Source: Actinokineospora baliensis
GTDB lineage: Bacteria > Actinomycetota > Actinomycetes > Mycobacteriales > Pseudonocardiaceae
Direction of reading: 5' to 3'
NCBI RefSeq assembly: GCF_016907695.1
Contig: NZ_JAFBCK010000001.1
Location: 4,824,001 to 4,888,000, forward strand
Length of the DNA: 64,000 nucleotides
Shown here: piece by piece, positions 42,615-51,094 of the stretch
How positions within the stretch are numbered: the first letter of the stretch is position 1
Layout: every line of letters begins with the position of its first letter
The notes under the pieces: model-generated
Database searches by the model: none
Seen by the model: the letters and a program-made list of their open reading frames with translations, nothing else
What the model was told of the DNA's origin: nothing
Translations under genes and position numbers: made by a program

Positions 42615-45461
42615 TCAGTTGGCACTACCCGCCGCCGCCGGTTCCAGCGACAGCACCGAGGGCACCCGGTCGGCGAACGCCGACCGCAGCAGCCCGTACC
42701 CCACCCCGGCGACCCCACGCAGCAGGCCCGGTGTGGTGACCCCGCCCGGCGTGGCGCACACCGGCCCGTGCCGCTCGAGCGCGTCGAGCAGCAGGGCGGT
42801 GCGGGCCCGCAGGACGGGTCGCGGACACAGCCCGGCCGAGGTGAGCACCAGCAGCGCTTCGACCACCCCGGACTCGCCGTGGCACAGACCGAGGTCGTGT
42901 GGCACGGGCCTTGCCGTGTCCCGCAGTGTGCCAAGCACATCACACCCCGCTCCGGCGGCCGCGACCCCCACCGCGATTCCGGCCGCTCCGGCGCACCACC
43001 CGGGGTCCCCGCTGGCTGGCGCGGCGGCCGTGGTCAGCACGTGCCGTGCCGCCTCGGCCGCCGCGTCGGCCGTTTCCCCTGGTGGGACCCAGTTCGCGTA
43101 CCGGGTCAAGGCCAACGCCATGCCCGCCGCACCGTCGGCGAACCCCACGCCCTGGGGTTCGTCGACCACCGCCAGGTACCGCTGGAGCGTGGCGGCGCGG
43201 GTTGCCCCTACCCGCGCCGCCTCCGGCAGTCCCAGTTCGGTGTGCACGGCGAGCATGGCGGCCAGGCAACCCGCGGTGCCGGTGTCCCAGCCGTGCGGGT
43301 CGCCCGGGGTGGCGGCGTGCGCGGTCAACCCGACCGCGTGCGCCGCCCAGTCTCGGACGTCGTTGTCGTCGAGCAGGCGCGCCAGCCGCGCCAGGGCGTA
43401 GGCGATGCCGCCAAGCCCCTGCTGGGCGCCGCCCCCGATGGCTGTGACCAGCCCCGGGGCGTCCGCGAGGGTGTCGAACAGCCGGGGCACCCCGGTGATC
43501 GCCTCGGCGGCGACCTCCCGGTAGCGGGAGATCCCGCTGGTGTGCCCCAGTTGCGCCAGGAACAGCGCCACGCCGAGGTAGCCGCTGCCAAGGGAAGCCC
43601 CCATCGGCAGCACCAACCACTGGCGGTCGTCGACGAGTTCGAGCCCCAGCCAGTTGACCCGGCCCTGGCCGGTGTGGCTCGACGCGATCAGTTGGTCGCC
43701 CAAGCCGCAGGCGGCGACCAGGAGGCGTTCCGGGTCGGCCGCTGTGCCCGACAGCGGGCCCCCGGCCGGTGCCTGCCCGTGCGCGGCGCCGCCGCCGCGC
43801 GTGGCCAGGGTCGCGGAGATGATCCACGCCTGGTCGCGGCGGTCGGTCTCGTTCATCGCCGCGACCTTGTCCAGCGCGCTGTCCAGGCCAGACCGCGCGA
43901 CGACCCCGTCGATCACCGTGCCGTCGCCCGCCTCCAGGGCGGTGCCGCCCGCGCGGCAGGTGAACAGCGGCACGTCGCCCGCGATGAGTTCGGCCTTCTC
44001 GGCGGGGTTGAGGCCCGGCGCGGTGAACGCCCAATCGCGGGAACGGCGCAGCGCGTCCGGAGCGGTGGCCTCGGCGAGCAGCGCGACGTAGGCCTGGGTG
44101 GGCCGCGGCACGACCCGGACGGGCAGGTCGGCGCACTCAGTGAGCAGCCGCACGTAGTCCGCGCGGTGGCGCAGCACGGCGTCGTAGGCGAGCCGGAACC
44201 CGGCGATCAGAGCTGGCTCGTGCGCCAGCGGGTCCAGGGCGTCCGCGCCCAGGCGTGGCCGGTTGTCGCCACCGGTGAACTCCTCGCGCCGCCGCACCGG
44301 CCGCATCGCGTCGGTGCCCGGGTCGGCCCAGTCGACGACCGTGCCCGGCCAGAAACCGCCGCGACCGGCGCCGATCCCGGAGATGTCGATCGCCCCGTCC
44401 GCGCCGACGGTCATCGTGGGCAGCAGCGCCGTCCGCTGCACCGAGTCGGCCAGCGTCACCGCGGCCGGGCACCCGGTGTCGGGCAGCGCGAGCGTCGGGT
44501 GCAGCAGCGTCTCCACGTCCACCAGGACCGGCTGGTCGGCGCAGGCGATCACGTTCTGGTGGTGCATGTCGGTGGCGTGCAGCAGGTGCAGCAGCGCCAG
44601 TTGGGCGCCCTGCCTGCGGTAGAACCGGTCCGCGGCGGCGAGGTCGGGCAGGGGAGCGGCGCTGACGTGCTCCACCCAGCCGTAGTCCGCGCGGCCGACC
44701 GTGGCCAGCGACCGCAGCCCCAGTTCGGGCACGTGGTCGTTGAGCAGGTCGGTGAACCGCCCCAGCGCGGCGAGCGCCATGACCCCGCGCGGCCGGTAGA
44801 TCACGGCCCGGCCGTCGGCGAACTCGAGCCTCGCCACCGCCCGACCACCTAGGTGCGGATCACCCAGGCGGGGCCGCAGTCTGGTGACCGGACCGGGGTC
44901 GGTTCCGCCGAGCAGGTCGCGCACGATGTCCTGGCGATCGCCAGCGAAGCGGGTGAGCACCTCGACCGCGGCGGCCTCGACGGCGCCGGTGGTCCGCACC
45001 AGCAGGTGCCCCAGCCCGGGGTAGGTGCTGAACAGTGCGGCGAACCCCTGCGGGGTGCACAGGTCGCGCACGAAGTCGGCGAAGCGCTCCCCGCCCGTCC
45101 CGCCCGCGAGCCGCTCGCGCCGGTCGTGCATGGCCTCGACCATGGCCCGCGACGCCAACCGGACCAGGTGGTTGGCCAACCAGTCGGCGAACCCGGTGCC
45201 CACGGACTCCACGTCGACGTCGCGGCCGCACTTGATCGCGACCCCTCTGCGGGCCGCCTCGACCAGGGGGAACAGCGGCAACGCGAACGCGCGGCGCCAG
45301 TCGTCGGGCACCGCGGCGGGGCTGACCGCCCGCGCGGCCGCCTCCACGACGACCACCCACAGTGGTCGTTGCGCCTGCTCCGGTGCCGCGGGCCGCCACC
45401 AGTCCGGCGCGAACAGGTCCGCCGACCGGCGGGTGCTCGGTTCGGCCGCCTGTCTCATCAC
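42615..45461 (-). CDS. lanM: Class II lanthipeptide synthetase (LanM)
   Basis: 948 residues, bifunctional. The N-terminal DUF4135-type dehydratase has FADWLANHLVRLASRAM, VYRPR-like VIYRPRGVMALAA, HATDMHHQNVIACADQPVLV and DVETLLHP, typical of LanM kinase-like dehydratases that phosphorylate and eliminate Ser/Thr. The C-terminal LanC cyclase domain has the zinc ligands in PGWCAGAAG (Cys about 823) and GLCHGESGV (Cys860-His861). All three ligands are present, so it should be active. An ATG at 45458 is an alternative start. It forms an operon with the small Cys-containing gene downstream; no LanT or protease gene is adjacent. Confidence 0.92.
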   Translation of the reverse strand: MMRQAAEPSTRRSADLFAPDWWRPAAPEQAQRPLWVVVVEAAARAVSPAAVPDDWRRAFALPLFPLVEAARRGVAIKCGRDVDVESVGTGFADWLANHLVRLASRAMVEAMHDRRERLAGGTGGERFADFVRDLCTPQGFAALFSTYPGLGHLLVRTTGAVEAAAVEVLTRFAGDRQDIVRDLLGGTDPGPVTRLRPRLGDPHLGGRAVARLEFADGRAVIYRPRGVMALAALGRFTDLLNDHVPELGLRSLATVGRADYGWVEHVSAAPLPDLAAADRFYRRQGAQLALLHLLHATDMHHQNVIACADQPVLVDVETLLHPTLALPDTGCPAAVTLADSVQRTALLPTMTVGADGAIDISGIGAGRGGFWPGTVVDWADPGTDAMRPVRRREEFTGGDNRPRLGADALDPLAHEPALIAGFRLAYDAVLRHRADYVRLLTECADLPVRVVPRPTQAYVALLAEATAPDALRRSRDWAFTAPGLNPAEKAELIAGDVPLFTCRAGGTALEAGDGTVIDGVVARSGLDSALDKVAAMNETDRRDQAWIISATLATRGGGAAHGQAPAGGPLSGTAADPERLLVAACGLGDQLIASSHTGQGRVNWLGLELVDDRQWLVLPMGASLGSGYLGVALFLAQLGHTSGISRYREVAAEAITGVPRLFDTLADAPGLVTAIGGGAQQGLGGIAYALARLARLLDDNDVRDWAAHAVGLTAHAATPGDPHGWDTGTAGCLAAMLAVHTELGLPEAARVGATRAATLQRYLAVVDEPQGVGFADGAAGMALALTRYANWVPPGETADAAAEAARHVLTTAAAPASGDPGWCAGAAGIAVGVAAAGAGCDVLGTLRDTARPVPHDLGLCHGESGVVEALLVLTSAGLCPRPVLRARTALLLDALERHGPVCATPGGVTTPGLLRGVAGVGYGLLRSAFADRVPSVLSLEPAAAGSAN

Positions 45462-45484
45462 CCCTGCACCCTGACACGGTCAAG

Positions 45485-45520
45485 GGGAGGGCTTATAGGT
45501 AGAACCTACCTAATTTCTCG
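45485..45520 (-). promoter_or_regulatory. Candidate promoter/operator of the lanM operon
   Basis: AT-rich stretch in otherwise GC-rich DNA, containing the inverted repeat TAGGT-aga-ACCTA (45496-45508). On the minus strand it reads ctacctataag, so a TATAAG-like -10 overlaps the palindrome about 30 bp before the lanM start. Confidence 0.5.
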
Positions 45521-45664
45521 CTCCCAGCCCGTGGGCGCCGGGGCGTGGTCCTTGATCACCTCGGGTAGTCACCCGCCGTCGGCAGGACCGGCCCCCTCCA
45601 CCCTAGGCCGCGCGGTACAGCACACGGCCGGTTCCGCTGCGCATCACCCGATCGGCGGGTGGGA

Positions 45665-45949
45665 CTACGCGGCCAGCGGGAGCTCGGCGGTGCTGTAGAG
45701 CATCGCAACGCCCCGGTCGGTCAGGCGGACGGCGGCGTAGCGGGTCGGGTCATCCTGCGGGTCGACGGCGATGAGGCCGCGGCGCAGCAGGGTGACGAGG
45801 GTGGCGGCCTGCCAGGGGGCGACGTGGTCGCCGGGGGTGCCGTCGAAGTGGGTCCAGACGAAGGTGGGGGAGTTGGCCCACGAGCCCGCGCGCAGCACGG
45901 CGTTGGTGGCGACGTCGAACAGGGTGGTCATCATGTCGTCGTTGGTCAC
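45665..45949 (-). CDS. Small winged-helix-like protein of unknown function, paralogue of 61831-62103
   Basis: 94 residues from a GTG with gaggag 5 bp upstream. Shares its layout with the protein at 61831-62103: (M)STL/TTLFDVATNAVL versus STLRDVADNAIL, then VWTHFDG / RWSDNDG, LVTLLRRGLI / LEALLRRGLA and VRLTDRGVAML / VRLTTAGADVL. The C-terminal part (LLRRGL-V-LT--G) resembles a MarR-type winged helix. Function unknown. Divergent from the response regulator. Confidence 0.72.
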   Translation of the reverse strand: MTNDDMMTTLFDVATNAVLRAGSWANSPTFVWTHFDGTPGDHVAPWQAATLVTLLRRGLIAVDPQDDPTRYAAVRLTDRGVAMLYSTAELPLAA

Positions 45950-46238
45950 CGGGACTCCTCTGGTCATTCGGGTCGGTGCTGCCGTTGATGCCATCGTTGA
46001 CCGCCCGGCGGCCGCGGAGCAGCGCGGGCAACCGCCTCGCTCTCGGGTCGCACCCGGCCCGCACCCGAACGACCTCAGTGGACAGTCGCGACCGGAGGAG
46101 GTCGCGCAATGTCACCAGGACTGGGGATTTCGCGCCGACTTCGCCACACGGGGGACACACGATCGTGTCAATCGGGCTGCGCTGCGCCGGACGGTTGGGT
46201 AGACCAGAGTGGGGAGCGGGGGAGGCAGGAGGATTCGG

Positions 46239-46625
46239 GTGGCCCGGCTGTTGGTGGTCGACGACGACGCGGACGTGCGCGACCTGGTCGTCGGCTGGCT
46301 GCGCGTCGACGGCCACGACATCGTCGACGTAGGCAGCGGCGCACTGGCCATGGGCGAGGTCGACTCCGGTGGCCTGCCGCACCTGCTGGTGTTCGACGTC
46401 CTGATGCCGGGCATGGACGGGATCGCGTTGCTCGGCCTGCTCCGCCAACGCGATGTCGACCTGCCCGCCATCGCGCTGACCGTGCTCTGGTCCAGCGCCG
46501 ACATGGCCAGGGTCCGCGCGGCGGGCGCGGTGTACGTGCCCAAGCCCTCCAGCGGCGGTGAACTCCGAGCGGTGGTCCGGCGCCTGCTCGGCGGCCGGGC
46601 CGCGCTCCCGGGCGGCAGACGATGA
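46239..46625 (+). CDS. Stand-alone response regulator receiver protein
   Basis: 128 residues from a GTG with caggagg upstream. CheY-like receiver: acidic pocket VVDDDADVRDL, phospho-Asp in LLVFDVLMPGMDG, switch Thr in ALTVLWSSAD and Lys in VYVPKPSSGGEL. No output domain, so it acts by protein contact. Its stop overlaps the histidine kinase ATG (46622-46625), so they form a pair. Confidence 0.9.
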   Translation: MARLLVVDDDADVRDLVVGWLRVDGHDIVDVGSGALAMGEVDSGGLPHLLVFDVLMPGMDGIALLGLLRQRDVDLPAIALTVLWSSADMARVRAAGAVYVPKPSSGGELRAVVRRLLGGRAALPGGRR

Positions 46626-48691
46626 CAGTGGCCGCATCGCTGGCGCGCACCGCGGGCTTCGCCGCGCTGTTCGTCTTGGCGACGGTGGCCGGGCGGATGA
46701 CCGTGCTGGACGCCACGAGCCTGAGCCTCGTATGGCCCGCGGCCGGTGTGGCGGTGCTGTGGTTCTGCGCCCAACGCGAGTCGCCCGCCATGTGGGTCGA
46801 CGTGCTCTCGCTGGCCGTGATCACCGTGTTCGTCAACACCGCCACCGGGGCAACCTTCGCGCAGGCTGCCGTGTTCGTGGTGTCCAACCTCCTGCAGGTC
46901 TGGGTGTTCGTCGCCCTCGTCGTGCGCTGGCGGCCGGACCTGTGGACCCTAGGCCCGGCAGGCGGCCTCCGGCGCCTGCGAGACCTGTGGGTGATGCTGG
47001 TCGGGGCCTTCGCCGCCGCCGCGACCGGCGCCGCGGTGGGGCCGACGGCGATGTGGTTGATCACCGGCCGCTACTCGGTGATCACCACCGCGGTGTGGAT
47101 GGCCCGCAACATCGCGGGCGTGCTGCTCGTCGGCATCATCGGCCTGTGCCTGGCCAGGGTCGCCGTGCGCAGCACCCGCTCCGCGGCGCCCAGCACCTGG
47201 CGCAAGGTCGAGTACCTCGCCGTGTCGGTCTGCTCGGTGCTGGCCTACGTCGTCGCGTTCGGCCGGGACGAGAGCCTGCCGGTGGCGGCGACGCTGATCT
47301 CGCTCACCGTCTGGGCCGCGTCCCGCCTGTCGACCACCTACGTCGCGCTGCACACCGGTGCCGTCGCCACTATCGCCGTCCTGTTCACTCTGCACGGCCA
47401 AGGCCCGTTCGCCGTGGTCCCCGCGCACGCCGGTCGCGCGCTGCTGGTGCAGCTGTTCGTGGTCATCGTCGTCGTGGTCGGCCTCGCGCTGGCCCTGGGC
47501 CGCGACGAACGGGAACAGCTGCTCGCCGAACTGGCAGAGGAGAAGGAACAGGCCGCGCGCCGGGCGCAGCTGACCCGCGCCATCATCGACTCCATGGCCG
47601 ACGGCGTGTCGGTCGTCGACTCGACGGGCCGGGTGAGCCTGCGCAACCCCGCCGCGGTCCACCTGCTCGGCGGCCGGATCAGCCCCGGCGAGGTCGCGCT
47701 CAACAGCGCGCACTACGGCGTGTTCCACCTGGACGGGACTCCGCTGTCAGCCGAGGAACTGCCGTACCTGCGGGTACTCGCGGGCGAGTCGGTCGACGAC
47801 CTGGACCTGCTCGTCCGCAACGACGGCGTCCCCGACGGCCGGGTCGTGCAGGTCAGGGCCACCGCGGTACCCGAACCCGACGGCGGCCGCAGCGCCGTAC
47901 TGGTCTACCACGACGTCACCGCCGAGCGCCGCCAACGCGACGAGCTGGCCTCCTTCGCGGGCGTCGTCGCGCACGACCTGCTCAACCCGCTCAGCGCCGT
48001 CGACGGCTGGAGCGACGCCGCCCACGAAGCACTGCGCGACGCCCCGACCGCCCCGGCCGTCGAGCAGGCCCGCTCCGCGCTGGTCCGCGTCCTGCGCGCG
48101 TCGAGCCGGATGCGCGGGCTGATCAACGACCTCCTCGCGTACACGACCGCCCGCGACGGCTCGATCGCGCCGGTTGCGGTCGACCTCACCGCCGTGGTCG
48201 CCGACATCGCCGCCGCCCGCACCGACGCCGCCGTGGCCGCCGTCGAACCGGTGCCGCTGTTCGGCTACGGCGCCCTGGAGCCACTGCAGGCCGACCGGGT
48301 CCTGCTGCGCCAACTGCTCGACAACCTCATCGGCAACGCCATCAAGTACACAGCCCCGGACGTCGTCCCCGAGATCACCCTCACCACAACCCGCCGCGGC
48401 GGCGAGGTGACCCTATCCGTCACCGACAACGGCATCGGCATCCCCGCAGGGCAACACGAACGCATCTTCGGCTCCTTCCACCGAGCCCACGTCGACACCG
48501 GCTACACCGGCACCGGCCTGGGCCTGGCCATCTGCAAACGCATCGTCGAACGCCACGGCGGCACCATCACCGCGGCCGACAACCCGGCGGGCGGATCGCG
48601 ATTCACGCTCACCTTGCCCGCAGCACTCGACCTCGACTACGCACCCCCGGCGCAACGCGCAGGCGATGCCTCCCAGGTACCGGGCCGCTGA
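46622..48691 (+). CDS. MASE1-PAS sensor histidine kinase
   Basis: 689 residues. A MASE1-type membrane sensor of about eight spans covers residues 1-290 (SLVWPAAGVAVLWFCAQ; MLVGAFAAAATGAAVGPTA; WMARNIAGVLLVG). A coiled coil (REQLLAELAEEKEQAARRAQ) leads to a PAS domain (IIDSMADGVSVVDSTGRVSL), then HisKA with FAGVVAHDLLNPLSAVDGW (His451) and HATPase motifs LLDNLIGNAIKYT, VTDNGIGIP and GTGLGLAICKRIVERHGG. It likely phosphorylates the overlapping receiver protein. Confidence 0.9.
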   Translation: MTVAASLARTAGFAALFVLATVAGRMTVLDATSLSLVWPAAGVAVLWFCAQRESPAMWVDVLSLAVITVFVNTATGATFAQAAVFVVSNLLQVWVFVALVVRWRPDLWTLGPAGGLRRLRDLWVMLVGAFAAAATGAAVGPTAMWLITGRYSVITTAVWMARNIAGVLLVGIIGLCLARVAVRSTRSAAPSTWRKVEYLAVSVCSVLAYVVAFGRDESLPVAATLISLTVWAASRLSTTYVALHTGAVATIAVLFTLHGQGPFAVVPAHAGRALLVQLFVVIVVVVGLALALGRDEREQLLAELAEEKEQAARRAQLTRAIIDSMADGVSVVDSTGRVSLRNPAAVHLLGGRISPGEVALNSAHYGVFHLDGTPLSAEELPYLRVLAGESVDDLDLLVRNDGVPDGRVVQVRATAVPEPDGGRSAVLVYHDVTAERRQRDELASFAGVVAHDLLNPLSAVDGWSDAAHEALRDAPTAPAVEQARSALVRVLRASSRMRGLINDLLAYTTARDGSIAPVAVDLTAVVADIAAARTDAAVAAVEPVPLFGYGALEPLQADRVLLRQLLDNLIGNAIKYTAPDVVPEITLTTTRRGGEVTLSVTDNGIGIPAGQHERIFGSFHRAHVDTGYTGTGLGLAICKRIVERHGGTITAADNPAGGSRFTLTLPAALDLDYAPPAQRAGDASQVPGR

Positions 48692-49363
48692 AGTGGTTGA
48701 GGTCGCCAGCTAGCCATGGCGGCACCATCCCGGCAGCGGCGACCCTGCTTGCAGGCTCCGGTTCGTCACCGCCTTGCCCACCGCCCTCGATCCCGCGCCC
48801 CCCGTGACGCGCGGGCGATGCCGCCCAGGCGCCGGGCCGTTGAGCCGCCAATGCCTCCGCAATCGCGGGCCCATCACCGCCGCCGGACAGTCCTGGTCGG
48901 GTGATGGTTCACCGCGCCCGGTGCCGTTGGATGTGCACGCAGCCCAGGTAGCGGCCGGTCGGGGTGGCCGTCGGCGGCCTGCAGACGAACACCATGCTGG
49001 CCAGCGCGTGCTCGACTTCGACCAGGCGCCGCCGGTGCGGCGCGGGCGCAGCCTCAGGCGCCGGGCGGCGTGGATGCCCGAGATTGCCCGACCAGTCGCG
49101 TGATGTGGCCTCGGCGTCACGATCGCCGCGGCAAGCCGCCCGACCGGTTCGCTCTCGCGCTGCCCGCCGCTGGCCACGACATCGTGCAAGGTAGGCGATG
49201 CACCCGGGGTCCAAGCCGTTAGTGCGCCGAGAACCGCGCGACCAGCATCGCCCCGGCGGCGCATCATCGCGGCCGACAAGCCATCCGGAGGGCCCGGTTC
49301 ACACCGACGTTGCCCGCCACCATCGGTGCAGCATGTGGGCGATGCCTCGCAGGTGCCGGGGCG
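48650..49363. repeat. Block of decayed ~150-bp repeats between histidine kinase and PP2C genes
   Basis: About 670 bp without a gene. A phrase like GGCGATGCC(T/G)CCCAGGT-CCGGGCCGTTGA recurs near 48662, 48815, 49190 and 49335. Each is preceded by a variant of ccggttc-caccg--ttgcccgccacc (near 48757, 49143 and 49295). The copy near 49190-49240 also resembles the 3' end of the PP2C gene (gttagtgcgccgagaacc versus gttagggcgccaggaaac). It looks like remnants of tandem duplications. Confidence 0.55.
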
Positions 49364-50578
49364 TTAGGGCGCCAGGAAACGGGCCACCAGGAGGGCGATG
49401 TCGTCCTGGGTTGGTTCGGGTTCGACGAGGGTGTCCATTACTCGGCCGCACACCACCGCTGGGCTTTCCGGGGTTACCGCCTCGGTCAGTCGGTCGAGGT
49501 ATGGGTCTAGGGCGTGGCCCCGGCGTTCGACGAGGCCGTCGGTGTAGAAGGCCAGGACGGCGCCGTTGGGGAGGTTCAGGACTGTGTCGCGGCGGGGGCG
49601 GCCGGTGTGCAGACCCAGGCCTACTGGCGGGTCGGGGGTGATGGGGGCCAGGATGCTCGGGTGGCCGGGGGCGGCCAGGACCGGTGGTGGGTGCCCGGCG
49701 GAGGAGACGGTGACGGTGCGGTCGGTCAGGTCGATCACGGCGTAGGCGACGGTGGCCATGCTGGTGCGCTCGAAGTGCGACACCTTGCCGTTGAGCTTGG
49801 TCAGGACCTGAGCTGGGCTGTCGTTCTCCAGGGCATAGGCGCGCAACGCGCTGCGCAACCTGCCCATCACGACCGCCGCCGCCAACCCGTGCCCGGCGAC
49901 GTCACCGATCACCACGCCGACCCGGCCACTGGGCAACACGAACACGTCGTACCAGTCCCCGCCCAACCCGGCGACCGCGCCGGGGACGTAGCGGGCGTCG
50001 AAGCACAACCCGTCCACCACGGGAAAGCGCGTCGGCAGCAGACTCCGCTGCAACGCCGTCGTCGCCGCCCGCTCGGCGCTGGTCGTCTCCGCCTGGATCG
50101 CCAGCGCGACCCGGTCGGCGACCAGCAGCAGCAGGTGCGTGTCCGCCTCGGTGAACGCCCGCTCGGTCAACGAACCGACGTGCAACACCCCGATCAGCTC
50201 GTCGCGCACCAGGATCGGCACGCCCAGCAGCGCCCGCAGCCCCTTGCGCCACAACGCCGCACTGGACACCGTGGTCTGGTCCACCCGGTCGAGCACCAGC
50301 GGCCGCCTGGTCGCCGCGATCCGCCCGGAGAACCCGGCCCCGAGATCAACGGTCACCCCCCGCCGGATCTCCTCCTCGATCCCCACCGTCGCCCGCACGC
50401 CCAACCGCTGCGTAGTGGCGTCGTAGAGCAGGATCGTGGCCGTATCCACCTCGAACAGCGCGCACACCTTGCCCAACAACGCCAACAACGACTCGTCCAA
50501 CTCCATGTGCCGCAACTCGACGTCGGTGATCGCTTCGAGCACGCGCAGACGATCAGTGGCATTGGCGGTCGCGGACAC
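49364..50578 (-). CDS. GAF-domain PP2C-type (SpoIIE/RsbU-like) phosphatase
   Basis: 404 residues from the GTG at 50578 (longer in-frame starts exist to 50674). GAF domain: VCALFEVDTATILLYDA, GAGFSGRIAATRRPLVL, ALLGVPILVRDELIGVLHVG. SpoIIE/PP2C domain: ALQRSLLPTRFP, GGDWYDVFVLPSGRVG then IGDVAGHG (metal Asp), YAVIDLTDRTVTVSSAGHPP, LAFYTDGLVERR and QDDIALLVAR. Such phosphatases act on anti-sigma factor antagonists in partner-switching pathways; no anti-sigma gene is adjacent. Confidence 0.88.
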   Translation of the reverse strand: MSATANATDRLRVLEAITDVELRHMELDESLLALLGKVCALFEVDTATILLYDATTQRLGVRATVGIEEEIRRGVTVDLGAGFSGRIAATRRPLVLDRVDQTTVSSAALWRKGLRALLGVPILVRDELIGVLHVGSLTERAFTEADTHLLLLVADRVALAIQAETTSAERAATTALQRSLLPTRFPVVDGLCFDARYVPGAVAGLGGDWYDVFVLPSGRVGVVIGDVAGHGLAAAVVMGRLRSALRAYALENDSPAQVLTKLNGKVSHFERTSMATVAYAVIDLTDRTVTVSSAGHPPPVLAAPGHPSILAPITPDPPVGLGLHTGRPRRDTVLNLPNGAVLAFYTDGLVERRGHALDPYLDRLTEAVTPESPAVVCGRVMDTLVEPEPTQDDIALLVARFLAP

Positions 50579-50846
50579 GACGCGCAGCCTAACCGCCAAC
50601 CCCCCACTTGACGCGCCACGGATCCCCACGCCACGCGGTCGGATCAGCGGGAGGCCGCGCGGGTGGCGCAACATGAGGGGGCTGCGGCTACAGAGTGCCG
50701 TCCCTGCGGTGCTCGCAGCTTCGGTGTCGCGGCATCGGTCTTCGGGCGTAGTGGCGCCAACCCAGCCCCCGAGTCAGCTCACCCAAACCCAGCCCACCGA
50801 GCCAGCCCCGCCACCCCAACCACCCGACTCCGACCACCCAACCCAA

Positions 50847-51090
50847 CCACTGGACACTCGGAAGCCGCCCACCCAGATGCTCGATGGGGCGGACTTGTTT
50901 TGCGTGGGGTGGCGGCAGTCGTAGCGTTGCTGCGCGGACAGGGCCATGCTTTTCGGCCCCTGCTTTGCGGTCCTGCCACGGCTGGCGCAGGGGCCCCGCG
51001 CAAACCAAGTTCGCCCCATCGAGCACACCCCACCCACCACGATCCAGCGCAATGCCGAAGGCGAGCCGAAGACCCGATGCCGCAGGCGAG
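50847..51090 (-). repeat. MITE-like inverted-repeat element, unbroken copy B
   Basis: The core 50879-51024 (146 bp) has about 31-bp imperfect terminal inverted repeats: GCTCGATGGGGCGGACTTG at one end and CAAGTTCGCCCCATCGAGC at the other. In inverted orientation it matches the IS-interrupted copy A (10877-12330), including GTGGCAGGACCGCAAAGC and CATGGCCCTGTCCGCGCA. Similarity extends to 50847 and 51090. The left flank (50750-50850) is a pyrimidine-rich ccca/ccga run. No ORF here is convincing. Confidence 0.75.
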
Positions 51091-51094
51091 CCGA

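Noticed and set aside
42371..42943. 190-residue ORF ending with the lanthipeptide precursor
   Set aside because: The upstream two-thirds overlaps the coding end of lanM in another frame; the ATG at 42595 has its own ribosome site.
46558..48807. 749-residue plus-strand frame overlapping the histidine kinase
   Set aside because: Arg-rich translation without motifs; the +1-shifted frame shows a complete MASE1-PAS-HisKA-HATPase protein.
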